Shown here: piece by piece, positions 1 to 7,274 of the stretch
How positions within the stretch are numbered: the stretch's first letter is position 1
Layout of the letters: every line of letters begins with the position of its first letter
Assembly (NCBI RefSeq): GCF_011759505.1
Contig: NZ_JAAOYO010000002.1
Location: forward strand, 826,500 to 890,499
Length of the DNA: 64,000 nucleotides
Direction: 5' to 3'
DNA from: Curtobacterium salicis
Lineage (GTDB): Bacteria > Actinomycetota > Actinomycetes > Actinomycetales > Microbacteriaceae
Notes under the pieces: generated by a model
Seen by the model: the letters and a program-made list of their open reading frames with translations, nothing else
Told to the model about the DNA's origin: nothing
The model's database searches: none
Made by a program: the position numbers and the translations under genes

Positions 1-179
1 GCGTAGCGGGGGTTGATGTAGAGGTCGAGGTGGTCGGCGAGCCCGAGCCAGAGCGTGCCGAGGGCGACGGCCAGGACGGAACCGAGGCCGAGCAGGGCCC
101 GACGCGCGGCGGTGCGGTCCGCGCGGCTGGGAGCGTGCTCGTGCTCGTGCTCGTGCGGGTTCTGCTCAGACGAGGACAT
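1..179 (-). CDS. TIGR03943-family membrane protein, 5' part only
   Basis: The gene runs off the left edge, so only about 59 N-terminal codons are present. The start ATG (177-179) is followed by a hydrophilic His/Glu-rich stretch (HEHEHEH) and then a hydrophobic segment ending in a YINPRY-like motif, typical of the first membrane helix of TIGR03943/DUF1980 proteins. It overlaps the 3' end of the upstream permease by 14 nt, the usual pairing for this family. The His-rich tail suggests metal binding, which is inference. Function of the family is not established. Confidence 0.7.
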   Translation of the reverse strand, partial: MSSSEQNPHEHEHEHAPSRADRTAARRALLGLGSVLAVALGTLWLGLADHLDLYINPRY

Positions 180-1185
180 TCAGCACCAACCCGACGGTCG
201 CGGCGAACAGGACACAGACGACGGCGAGCAGCACCAGGAAGCGGGCGCGGAACGTCGTCCGGAGCAGGGCGATCATCTTCACGTCGATGATCGGCCCGAT
301 GATGAGGAACGCGGTGATCGACCCGGGCAGGAACGTCGACGCGAAGGACAGCGCGAAGAAGGCGTCGACGTTCGAGCAGAGCGACACCGTCATCGCCAGG
401 AGCATCATCGCGAGCACCGACAGCACCGGGTTCGACCCGACTGCGACGAGGGCGCTCCGCGGCACCGCCACCTGGATCGCGGCGGCCAGCCCGGCGCCGA
501 CGAACAGGGCCGGCATCATCGTCGCGGTCTCGCCGCCGAAGTGCGACGCGCTCTCCCGCCACTTGTCGCGCACCGGGGGCGCACCGAACGCGGCGCGGCA
601 GCGGGCCTCGAACGCGGGCAGGAGCAGGTCCGCCGGACGCCGGTGTGCGGCGACGATCCACCCGACCAGGTTCGCCACGACGAAGCCGCCGACGATCCGC
701 GCGGGCAGGATCCAGCCGGACCAGCCGAAGGCCTGGGCGGTGCTGATGATGACGAGCGGGTTGAGGATCGGGGCGGCGACGAGGAACGTGACGGCCTCGG
801 CCGGGGTGAACCCGCGGAGCATGAGGCCGCGGGCGAGCGGGACGTTGCCGCACTCGCAGACCGGGAACAGCATGCCGATGAGCGAGATGACCGCACGCCG
901 GGGCATCGGCCGCTCCGGCAGGATCCGTTCGAGGACCCCGTGCGGCACCCAGACCTCGACGACGATCGACAGCACGATGCCCAGGACCACGAACGGCAGC
1001 GACTCGACGACGACGCTGATCGCGAGCGTCAGGAAGTCCTGCACCACGTCGGGCAGGCCCGCGGACCCCACGGCCGGCGAGAGCACGCGGACGGCGAGGA
1101 GCGCCACGACGGCGGCGAGCACCAGACCGGGGCCGGTCAGGCTGCGCGGGCGCGTCGTGACGGGGCGGGCGGGGGTGCTCGTCAC
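166..1185 (-). CDS. UPF0718 (DUF318) permease
   Basis: A 339-residue polytopic membrane protein with about eight hydrophobic segments. The family signature is visible: PVCECGNVPLARG around residues 108-120 and a second half-repeat with SLCSNVDAFF. Such permeases are nearly always encoded next to a TIGR03943 protein, as here (14-nt overlap with the next gene). The GTG start at 1185 lies 6 nt after a TATCCT -10 hexamer on the minus strand, suggesting leaderless transcription. Substrate unknown; the paired Cys suggests a thiol- or metal-linked role, but this is inference. Confidence 0.88.
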   Translation of the reverse strand: MTSTPARPVTTRPRSLTGPGLVLAAVVALLAVRVLSPAVGSAGLPDVVQDFLTLAISVVVESLPFVVLGIVLSIVVEVWVPHGVLERILPERPMPRRAVISLIGMLFPVCECGNVPLARGLMLRGFTPAEAVTFLVAAPILNPLVIISTAQAFGWSGWILPARIVGGFVVANLVGWIVAAHRRPADLLLPAFEARCRAAFGAPPVRDKWRESASHFGGETATMMPALFVGAGLAAAIQVAVPRSALVAVGSNPVLSVLAMMLLAMTVSLCSNVDAFFALSFASTFLPGSITAFLIIGPIIDVKMIALLRTTFRARFLVLLAVVCVLFAATVGLVLNVLV

Positions 1186-1191
1186 CGGGAC

Positions 1192-1197
1192 AGGATA
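1192..1197 (-). promoter_or_regulatory. -10 element of leaderless permease promoter
   Basis: On the minus strand the hexamer is TATCCT, ending 6 nt before the GTG start codon of the permease. There is no Shine-Dalgarno sequence in between, so the transcript probably begins at or next to the start codon. Confidence 0.5.
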
Positions 1198-1282
1198 GGG
1201 GCCGCCCGCGTCGCCGGCCTGGAGGCTCGTGCCGGGTCCGGCGGACCGCCGCCGGCCGACGGGGCGAGCGGCTCCGGTTCGG

Positions 1283-1474
1283 CACCGGGCGGCGAGTCCG
1301 TCGGTCGGCGGACGGGCCCGGTTCCGGATCGGTCGCCGGCGACGAGTCCGTCGACGTGGCGGGCCCGGCTCCGGGTCAGTCCCGGGCGGCGAGCCCGTCG
1401 ACGTGGCGGGCCCGGTTCTGGATCAGCCCCGGGCGGCGAGCCCGTCGACGTGGCGGTCGAGGACGTCGATCGCC
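1283..1474. repeat. 47-bp imperfect tandem repeat derived from the TetR gene 3' end
   Basis: Four units begin near 1283, 1334, 1381 and 1428. The last three are spaced exactly 47 bp apart; the first is about 51 bp. The unit 1428-1474 contains the last codons of the TetR gene (HVDGLAARG), and the others lie just beyond its stop codon and keep the core GTCGACGTGGCGGG with substitutions. This looks like repeated duplication of the gene's 3' end. No gene is seen in the rest of 1186-1422. Confidence 0.8.
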
Positions 1475-2004
1475 CAGTCCCCCGATTCACCGGGCGCGAG
1501 CCGGGCGACGTGCATCGCGAGCCCGTCGAGGAGCGCGTGCAGGCGGCAGGCCTCGTACTCCAGGTCGGCCGCCGGCACCCCGAGCACGCCGAGCACCCGT
1601 TCGCACCACTGACGCATCTCGACGACGACACGGTCGAGTGTCGGCCGGAGTTCGACGTCCGTGAGTGCGGCGTTCCCGAGGGCCAGGTACACGTCCAGCT
1701 CGACCACGCGCTCGTCGTCGAGGGGCAGCAGCTCGACGAGGACGGCCCGCACCCACCGTCGCGGCGGCAGACCCGCGGGGATCGCGTCGATGCGCTGCCG
1801 GGTGCGGTCGAACACCGAGGTGATGGCGTGCTCCCGGACGCTCGCCTGGGTCGGGAACGCGTACCGCACGGTGCTCGGGGGCAGACCCGCCTCGGCGGCG
1901 ACGTTCCGGACGGAGAGGGCGCCGAGGCCGTCCCGCGCGAGGACCTGACAGGCCGCCGCGGACACGGTACGGCGTCGTTCCTCGAGGTCGATGCTGCGCG
2001 TCAT
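1423..2004 (-). CDS. TetR-family regulator of the SMR efflux pair
   Basis: 193 residues with a typical TetR N-terminal helix-turn-helix (about residues 10-55, ending STVRYAFPTQ) and a C-terminal TetR_C-type ligand domain. It is divergent from two small multidrug resistance genes, with two copies of a palindromic element in the 90-bp gap, so it most likely represses both itself and the transporters. The ATG at 2004 is chosen because the operator lies directly upstream. A degenerate copy series of its 3' end follows the stop codon. Confidence 0.9.
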   Translation of the reverse strand: MTRSIDLEERRRTVSAAACQVLARDGLGALSVRNVAAEAGLPPSTVRYAFPTQASVREHAITSVFDRTRQRIDAIPAGLPPRRWVRAVLVELLPLDDERVVELDVYLALGNAALTDVELRPTLDRVVVEMRQWCERVLGVLGVPAADLEYEACRLHALLDGLAMHVARLAPGESGDWAIDVLDRHVDGLAARG

Positions 2005-2016
2005 CCGTCAATACTC

Positions 2017-2038
2017 GCACGATCGTACGACTTCGTGC
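2017..2038. promoter_or_regulatory. Candidate TetR operator O1
   Basis: The 22-bp inverted repeat GCACGA-N10-TCGTGC is centred on the perfect 8-bp palindrome TCGTACGA (2023-2030). It lies 13 bp upstream of the tetR start codon, where binding would block tetR transcription. Confidence 0.72.
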
Positions 2039-2060
2039 TAGAACTGGTCCCCGTGAAGTC

Positions 2061-2082
2061 GCACAGTCGTACGACTTCGGAT
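2061..2082. promoter_or_regulatory. Candidate TetR operator O2
   Basis: A second copy of the 13-mer TCGTACGACTTCG (2067-2079) lies exactly 44 bp after the first (2023-2035), just before the SMR ribosome binding site (GGAGGA, 2084-2089). The outer arms are less symmetrical than in O1. Confidence 0.7.
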
Positions 2083-2094
2083 CGGAGGAACACC

Positions 2095-2409
2095 ATGGCA
2101 TGGGTCATCCTGGTGCTGTCGGGCGTGCTCGAAGCCGTCTGGGCCACCGCACTCGGCGCGTCGAACGGGTTCAAGCGGGTGGTGCCGACGATCGTCTTCG
2201 TCGCCGGCATGGCCCTCAGCATGGTCGGGCTCGCGTTCGCCATGAAGGAGATCCCGGTGGGCACCGCCTACGCCGTGTGGGTCGGCATCGGCGCATCGCT
2301 GACGGTCGTCGTCGCGGTCCTGCGCCGACAGGAGGCCGCGTCCTTGGCCCGCCTCGGCCTGGTCCTCGGCCTGGTCGCGTGCGTCGTCGGACTCAAGGTG
2401 GTCAGCTGA
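2095..2409 (+). CDS. SMR family efflux protein, subunit 1
   Basis: 104 residues, four hydrophobic segments, standard SMR length. The essential membrane Glu is present in LEAVWATAL (about residue 13), and the GTAYAVWVGIGA loop is typical of the SugE/Gdx and QacE families. A strong ribosome binding site precedes ATG 2095. It overlaps the second SMR gene by ATGA-type overlap, so the two products probably form a heterodimer exporting a cationic compound or guanidinium. Expected to be repressed by the divergent TetR. Confidence 0.92.
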   Translation: MAWVILVLSGVLEAVWATALGASNGFKRVVPTIVFVAGMALSMVGLAFAMKEIPVGTAYAVWVGIGASLTVVVAVLRRQEAASLARLGLVLGLVACVVGLKVVS

Positions 2410-2804
2410 TGGCCTGGGTCGTGCTGTTCGTCAGCGCCGCGTTCGAGACCGTCTGGGCCACCGCGCTGGGTGCCAGCGACGGGTTCACCCGCCCGGGGCC
2501 CACGGTCGTGTTCGCCGTCACCATAGTGCTGAGCCTCGGCGCCTTCGGGTACGTCCTCAAGCACATCCCGATCAGCACCGCCTACGCCGTGTGGACCGGC
2601 ACCGGAGCGGCACTCACGGTCCTCTGGGGCATGGCGACGGGGGCGGAGCCGGTCACGCTCCTCCGCCTGCTGTTCATCGCCGGCATCGTCGGCTGCGTCG
2701 TCGGCCTGAAGCTGGTCCCGGCCCGCCCGGCGGCGCCGCGCGGGGGCCGGGCCTCGGCCGGGCGGACACTCCCGCCCGACCGCGAGGCGGATTCCGTCCG
2801 CTGA
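2409..2804 (+). CDS. SMR family efflux protein, subunit 2
   Basis: 131 residues. The first about 105 match SMR proteins (FETVWATALGAS with the conserved Glu, then STAYAVWTGTGA). The last about 25 residues are a hydrophilic Arg/Pro/Gly-rich tail that most SMR proteins lack. The start ATG overlaps the previous stop codon (2407-2411), implying coupled translation and a paired transporter like YkkCD or EbrAB. Confidence 0.9.
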   Translation: MAWVVLFVSAAFETVWATALGASDGFTRPGPTVVFAVTIVLSLGAFGYVLKHIPISTAYAVWTGTGAALTVLWGMATGAEPVTLLRLLFIAGIVGCVVGLKLVPARPAAPRGGRASAGRTLPPDREADSVR

Positions 2805-2848
2805 GCCGAGGCTCGGGACGCGCACCTACGCTCGCGCCGCGCGCCGAG

Positions 2849-2895
2849 ACGGACGGGAGGCCCGGTGCCAGCTGGCACCTGGGCCTCCCGTCCGT
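2849..2895. terminator. Bidirectional terminator palindrome
   Basis: A near-perfect palindrome with arms of about 23 bp, starting ACGGACGGGAGGCCC and centred on CAGCTG, between the convergent SMR and monooxygenase genes. Apart from one extra T its core is the same as the element at 16588-16625. Confidence 0.8.
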
Positions 2896-2908
2896 CAGGC
2901 GCGCGCGG

Positions 2909-4048
2909 TCAGACCGACGCGCCGGTCCACTCGTCGACGGCGGCCACGTGGTCGGCACCGGCCGTGCCGGCCGACTGCGCGGCGACGACGCGCTCCAGGT
3001 GCGTCGGCGGGTTCGACGGCACGTGCGCGGGCCGGTCGGACTCGTTGATGCGGCGGAGCTCCGGCACGATGTCCTCGGCCAGGATGTCGATCTGCTCGAG
3101 CACCGTCTTCAGCGGCAGGCCGGCGTGGTCGATGAGGAACAGCTGGCGCTGGTAGTGCCCGACGTGGTCCTTCATCGCGGCGTAGCGGTCGATGACCTGC
3201 TGCGGCGACCCGACGGTGAGCGGGGTCTGGGTGGTGAAGTCCTCCATCGACGGGCCGTGGCCGTAGACCGGGGCGTTGTCGAAGTACGGGCGGAACTCAT
3301 CGATGGCGTCCTGCGAGTTCTTCCGGGCGAAGAACTGCCCACCCAGCCCGACGATCGCCTGGTCGGCACGACCGTGGCCGTGGTGCTCGTAGCGCTGGCG
3401 GTACAGCCCGACCATCTGTTCGGTGTGCTGGATCGGCCAGAAGATGTTGTTGTGGAAGAACCCGTCGCCGTAGTACGCGGCCTGCTCCGCGATCTCCGGC
3501 GTGCGGATCGAGCCGTGCCAGACGAAGGGCGCGACGCCGTCGAGCGGGCGCGGGGTCGAGGTGAAGCCCTGCAGCGGCGTGCGGAACTGCCCCTGCCAGT
3601 TGACGACCTCGTTCTCCCAGAGCTGGCGGATCAGCGCGTAGTTCTCGACCGCCAGGTTGAGGCCCTGACGGATGTCCTTGCCGAACCAGGGGTAGACCGG
3701 GCCGGTGTTGCCGCGGCCCATCATCAGGTCCATGCGGCCGTCGGAGATGACCTGGAGCATCGCGTACTCCTCGGCGATGCGCACGGGGTCGTTCGTGGTG
3801 ACCAGGGTCGTCGAGGTCGAGAGGGTGATGTCCTTCGTGACGCCGGCCAGGTAGCCGAGCATCGTCGTCGGGCTCGACGCGACGAACGGCGGGTTGTGGT
3901 GCTCTCCGGTGGCGAAGACGTCGAGGCCGGCCTGGTCCGCGTGCTGCGCGATCGTCAGGATGTCCCGGACGCGCTGGGTGTCGTCCGGCGTGGTCCCGGT
4001 GGTGGGGTCGGTCGTGACGTCGCTGACCGTGAAGATCCCGAACTGCAT
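2909..4048 (-). CDS. LLM-class flavin-dependent monooxygenase
   Basis: 379 residues of the bacterial luciferase-like fold. It begins MQFGIFTVSD and carries the family features FATGEHHNPPF, GRGNTGPVYPW and a C-terminal FLIDHAGLPL segment. It resembles the CE1758-type actinobacterial subfamily. Members use FMNH2 and O2 to oxidise organic substrates; the substrate here cannot be told. It is a single gene between a shared terminator and the PAP2 gene on the same strand. Confidence 0.88.
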   Translation of the reverse strand: MQFGIFTVSDVTTDPTTGTTPDDTQRVRDILTIAQHADQAGLDVFATGEHHNPPFVASSPTTMLGYLAGVTKDITLSTSTTLVTTNDPVRIAEEYAMLQVISDGRMDLMMGRGNTGPVYPWFGKDIRQGLNLAVENYALIRQLWENEVVNWQGQFRTPLQGFTSTPRPLDGVAPFVWHGSIRTPEIAEQAAYYGDGFFHNNIFWPIQHTEQMVGLYRQRYEHHGHGRADQAIVGLGGQFFARKNSQDAIDEFRPYFDNAPVYGHGPSMEDFTTQTPLTVGSPQQVIDRYAAMKDHVGHYQRQLFLIDHAGLPLKTVLEQIDILAEDIVPELRRINESDRPAHVPSNPPTHLERVVAAQSAGTAGADHVAAVDEWTGASV

Positions 4049-4160
4049 GATGTGCCGCCTCGTCTGTCGCTGGCTCGTTCCGGTTCAATGCGTTTGCATC
4101 GAACTGACGGGTACAACGTAGCGCAGACGGGAGCATTCCCGCCACCACCACCGGCGGTGG

Positions 4161-5072
4161 TCAGACGCGGACGGGAGGCGCGTCCGGACTGGTCGTCGGC
4201 GGCACGTGGTGCATGCCGTCGGCCAACCACACCGCGGTGATCACGGCGAGGACGCTGGCGGACGACGCCAGCCGACCCGCCAGCAGCATCGCGCCGTGGT
4301 CGTCGCCGAGGGTCCCGATCAGGAGGGCGACGACCCCGACCAGCAGCGCGGCGGCCACGGCGACGAGCAGCACCACCGTCACCAGCCGGCGCGGCCCCCG
4401 ACGGCCGTCACGGTCGCCGCGGGCACCCCGGTCCACCTGCGGACCGACCGCACGGACGAACCCGAGCCAGAAGAGCGCGATCGCACAGGCACCGATGATG
4501 TCGCTCACCCGGTGCCACCCGTAGACCACGGTCTGGTTGGCCACGAACACCGCGTAGACGGTGCCGGCGAGCAACACCAGCGGACGGAACCGACGCGGCG
4601 TCACCATGAGCACGGCGAACAGTGCCGCGAGGGCGATCGTCGCGTGCCCGGACGGGAACGAGTTCGGCGTCTCCGACTGAGCGATCTCCGGGCGCTCGGC
4701 GATACGCTTGAGCAACGTCGAAGTTCCCGCGGACGCGAGCACCACGAAGCCCGCTCCGAGGCCCACGGCGAGCCGCTTGCGTGCGAACGCGACGGCGGCG
4801 ATCACGACGACCAACAGCAGGATCACCGGCACCGAGATGACGTTGAGGGCGGTGTCCGACCCGAACAGGTCGGACTCGCGGACACCGCCGAGCGCGGCGT
4901 CCTCCACCCGCTGCCCCAACGGTGTCAACACGGCGACCGCGTAGACGGAAGGCACGATCACGAACCCCAGAGCCGCGAGCAGCGCCCACCGGAGCCTCCG
5001 GGACACGCTCGGTCCACGCCCCTCGTCGAAGGACTCGGCGGCGGTGCGCTCCGGTGTCCGCGTCACGGGCAT
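4161..5072 (-). CDS. PAP2-superfamily membrane phosphatase
   Basis: 303 residues with several membrane segments. PAP2 motifs are clear: a K-R-type first motif (LLKRIAERPE), the PNSFPSGHATIA motif and the YGWHRVSDIIGA motif. Substrates of the family are lipid or isoprenoid phosphates such as undecaprenyl diphosphate. The frame stays open much further upstream, but ATG 5072 has a strong ribosome binding site (GAGGAGG, 8 nt before), whereas earlier starts do not. The stretch 5073-5349 to the divergent DUF4383 gene shows no further gene. Confidence 0.85.
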   Translation of the reverse strand: MPVTRTPERTAAESFDEGRGPSVSRRLRWALLAALGFVIVPSVYAVAVLTPLGQRVEDAALGGVRESDLFGSDTALNVISVPVILLLVVVIAAVAFARKRLAVGLGAGFVVLASAGTSTLLKRIAERPEIAQSETPNSFPSGHATIALAALFAVLMVTPRRFRPLVLLAGTVYAVFVANQTVVYGWHRVSDIIGACAIALFWLGFVRAVGPQVDRGARGDRDGRRGPRRLVTVVLLVAVAAALLVGVVALLIGTLGDDHGAMLLAGRLASSASVLAVITAVWLADGMHHVPPTTSPDAPPVRV

Positions 5073-5349
5073 CGTCCTCCTCGGGGTCATGGTGGTCGGC
5101 CTCGTCGTCCGTCTGCTGAGCGGGAAGCGATTCGGCCGCTCGGGGTCCGACACGATACCGTTGGACCGCCCGTCGGAAGCTGGGAAGACAGGCCTCCGCA
5201 GCAAGGCCACGGCCGTCCTGCAGCAGGTCTCCGGACAGCGTGACACAGGTCGGACCACCACCGGAGCGCGTGGCCCTGGCAGCGTCCGTGACCAGCGCGA
5301 CGGCGGGCAGTCGTACAGCGCGATCGTCGCGCAGGAAGAGGAGACCGAA

Positions 5350-5802
5350 GTGGCCGTCAAGGAACCGAGCATCACCGCCTCGCCGAACCGTGCACTGGCG
5401 ATGACCGCCGGCACGCTGTTCGCGATCTGGGGCATCCTGGGCTTCTTCTTCGCCCAGGACGGCGGCGGCGCGTTCTTCAGCCGCTCCGGTGGGTTCCTCT
5501 GGAACTCGTTCGGGCTGAACCCGGCACTCTGCGGCCTGTGGACGATCCTGGCCGCCGCGTTCTTCATCGTCGGCCTCGGCAACACGATCGGGTCCCGCAC
5601 GGTGAACCTGGTCATCGGTGTCGTCCTGCTCGTGCTCGCCGTCTACGGGTTCGTCTTCTCGAACACCTCGGCGAACGTCCTCGCGCTGAACACGACCGAC
5701 AACGTCTTCCACGCCATCGTCGCCGTCATCCTGCTCCTCACCGCGCTGGGTGCCGACAAGGAGAACCTCCGCGCGCTGCGGGCAGCGGGCGCTCGCGCCT
5801 GA
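5350..5802 (+). CDS. DUF4383 membrane protein
   Basis: 150 residues with four hydrophobic segments, matching DUF4383 proteins common in actinobacteria (AMTAGTLFAIWGI, NTTDNVFHAIVA). The frame is open from 5044, but GTG 5350 follows the purine-rich AGGAAGAGGAG at 5332-5342 with correct spacing and gives the family's usual length. Function unknown. A terminator follows directly. Confidence 0.82.
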   Translation: MAVKEPSITASPNRALAMTAGTLFAIWGILGFFFAQDGGGAFFSRSGGFLWNSFGLNPALCGLWTILAAAFFIVGLGNTIGSRTVNLVIGVVLLVLAVYGFVFSNTSANVLALNTTDNVFHAIVAVILLLTALGADKENLRALRAAGARA

Positions 5803-5818
5803 CCGGTTCCGTCCCTCG

Positions 5819-5851
5819 ACGCCCGTCTGCCGCTCCGGCAGGCGGGCGTCG
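5819..5851 (+). terminator. Stem-loop terminator after DUF4383 gene
   Basis: Inverted repeat GACGCCCG-TCTGCC / GGCAG-GCGGGCGTC with a small loop, 17 bp after the stop codon. Confidence 0.75.
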
Positions 5852-5939
5852 TCGTTCGGGGGTGCTGGCTGGACAGCCGCTCCCCGGGGTCGACGCGCCC
5901 TGTGCCGGGCAGGCGAGCGCCAGATCGAACGAGCGAGCG

Positions 5940-7274
5940 TCAGGCGTCGGCGGGGTCCGCGGGATCCGTGCTGTCGGCCGCGGGCTTCGGCGCCTCGAGC
6001 TGGGTCGCGACGACCCGGGGTGACTCGGACATGAAGCGGCGCACGTCGACGTCCACGATGATGTCCGCGGGCCGGAGGGGACGCGTCAGGTAGAGCCCGT
6101 CGAGGGACGTCAGGCGCGACAGTGCCACGTAGGTCTGCCCCGCACTGAACACCCGGTTGCCGAGGTCGACGACGGCGCGGTCGTACGTGCTGCCCTGCGA
6201 CTTGTGGATCGTCACCGCCCAGGCCAGGCGCAGTGGGAACTGTTGGAACTCCCCCACGGTGTCCTTCTTGAGTTCCTTCTTGTCCGGGTCGTAGGAGTAC
6301 TTGAACTTCTCCCACACCGACGGCTGGACCTCGAAGTCCTCGCCGTCGACGCTGACCCACACGGTGTCCCGGATGCTCCGCACGATGCCGAGCGTGCCGT
6401 TCACCCATCGCTGGTCCGGGTCGTTGCGCAGGAACATGACGTGCGCGCCGGGCTTCAGCTCGAGGGCTTCGTCCGCCGGGTAGTTCCGGCCACCGAAGTC
6501 ACCGTTGACGTCGGCCTTGGCGGTCTTCAGCTTGCCGGGCAGGCGTTCGAGCGCGGCCTTGTTGATGCGCGAGACGGTGTCGTTCCGGGTGGCGAGGGTG
6601 ATCGCGTCGTCCGGCGCGGGTCGGGCACCCGCTTCGTTGAGCTGCTGCGCCACGTCGGCGGTGACCCGCCCGTGGCGGACCGCGGTGAGCATCGCGGCGA
6701 AGGCGTCGTCCCGCTGCCGGTGCACGGTGGCGAGCTCGATGATGTGCAGCTGCGCCTCGAGCCACACCTTGGCGTCGAAGAACCACATGGACCGGTAGTG
6801 GTCGGTGAAGTACGCCCGCTCGTCACCGTCGCCCGGCACCGGGGGCAGCTGGTACGGGTCGCCGAACATGACGACCTGCACGCCGCCGAACGGTTCGAAC
6901 TGCCGCCCGCGGGCCTTGCGCAGCGAGCGGTCCATGGCGTCGAGCAGGTCGGCGTTGACCATCGAGACCTCGTCGATGACCAGGGTGTCGATGGTGTTGA
7001 GGAGCTTCCGGGTGTCCGGGCCCTGCCGCAGTTCGGCGTCCGCGATGAGACCGATCGGCAGGCGGAACAGCGAGTGGATCGTCTGGCCGCCGACGTTCAA
7101 CGCGGCCACGCCGGTCGGCGCACAGATGACGACCTGCTTCTCGGTGTTCCACGACAGGTGGTTGAGCAGCGTCGACTTGCCGGTGCCCGCGCGTCCGGTG
7201 ATGAAGACGTGGTCGCGCGTCGACTCGATGTACTCGAAGACCGCCCGCTGTTCGGCGGAGAGCTCGACGCTCAC
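5940..7274 (-). CDS. PIF1-like / AAA ATP-dependent DNA helicase
   Basis: 444 residues of superfamily 1B type. Motifs in order: Walker A GRAGTGKST (about 27-35), CAPTGVAAL, Walker B VIDEVSMV, FGDPYQLPPV, and near the C-terminus TIHKSQGSTYD and YVALSRLTSLDGLYL. This is the PIF1/RecD2-like core without extra domains. The start is GTG 7274, whose GTGA overlaps the stop of the CopD-CtaG gene, so translation is probably coupled. An unusual partner for a copper/cytochrome assembly protein; a role in replication or repair is assumed from the family. Confidence 0.88.
   Translation of the reverse strand: MSVELSAEQRAVFEYIESTRDHVFITGRAGTGKSTLLNHLSWNTEKQVVICAPTGVAALNVGGQTIHSLFRLPIGLIADAELRQGPDTRKLLNTIDTLVIDEVSMVNADLLDAMDRSLRKARGRQFEPFGGVQVVMFGDPYQLPPVPGDGDERAYFTDHYRSMWFFDAKVWLEAQLHIIELATVHRQRDDAFAAMLTAVRHGRVTADVAQQLNEAGARPAPDDAITLATRNDTVSRINKAALERLPGKLKTAKADVNGDFGGRNYPADEALELKPGAHVMFLRNDPDQRWVNGTLGIVRSIRDTVWVSVDGEDFEVQPSVWEKFKYSYDPDKKELKKDTVGEFQQFPLRLAWAVTIHKSQGSTYDRAVVDLGNRVFSAGQTYVALSRLTSLDGLYLTRPLRPADIIVDVDVRRFMSESPRVVATQLEAPKPAADSTDPADPADA

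Noticed and set aside
1283..1474. CRISPR-like or integron attC repeat array
   Set aside because: Units abut without spacers, lack attC core sites and derive from the neighbouring gene's 3' end.
55..2409. Long plus-strand frame ending in the first SMR gene
   Set aside because: Only the last 104 codons match a family and have a ribosome binding site; the rest is antisense to the permease and TetR genes.
5044..5349. N-terminal extension of the DUF4383 protein
   Set aside because: The extension has no family match, overlaps the PAP2 5' end, and a well-placed ribosome binding site precedes GTG 5350.
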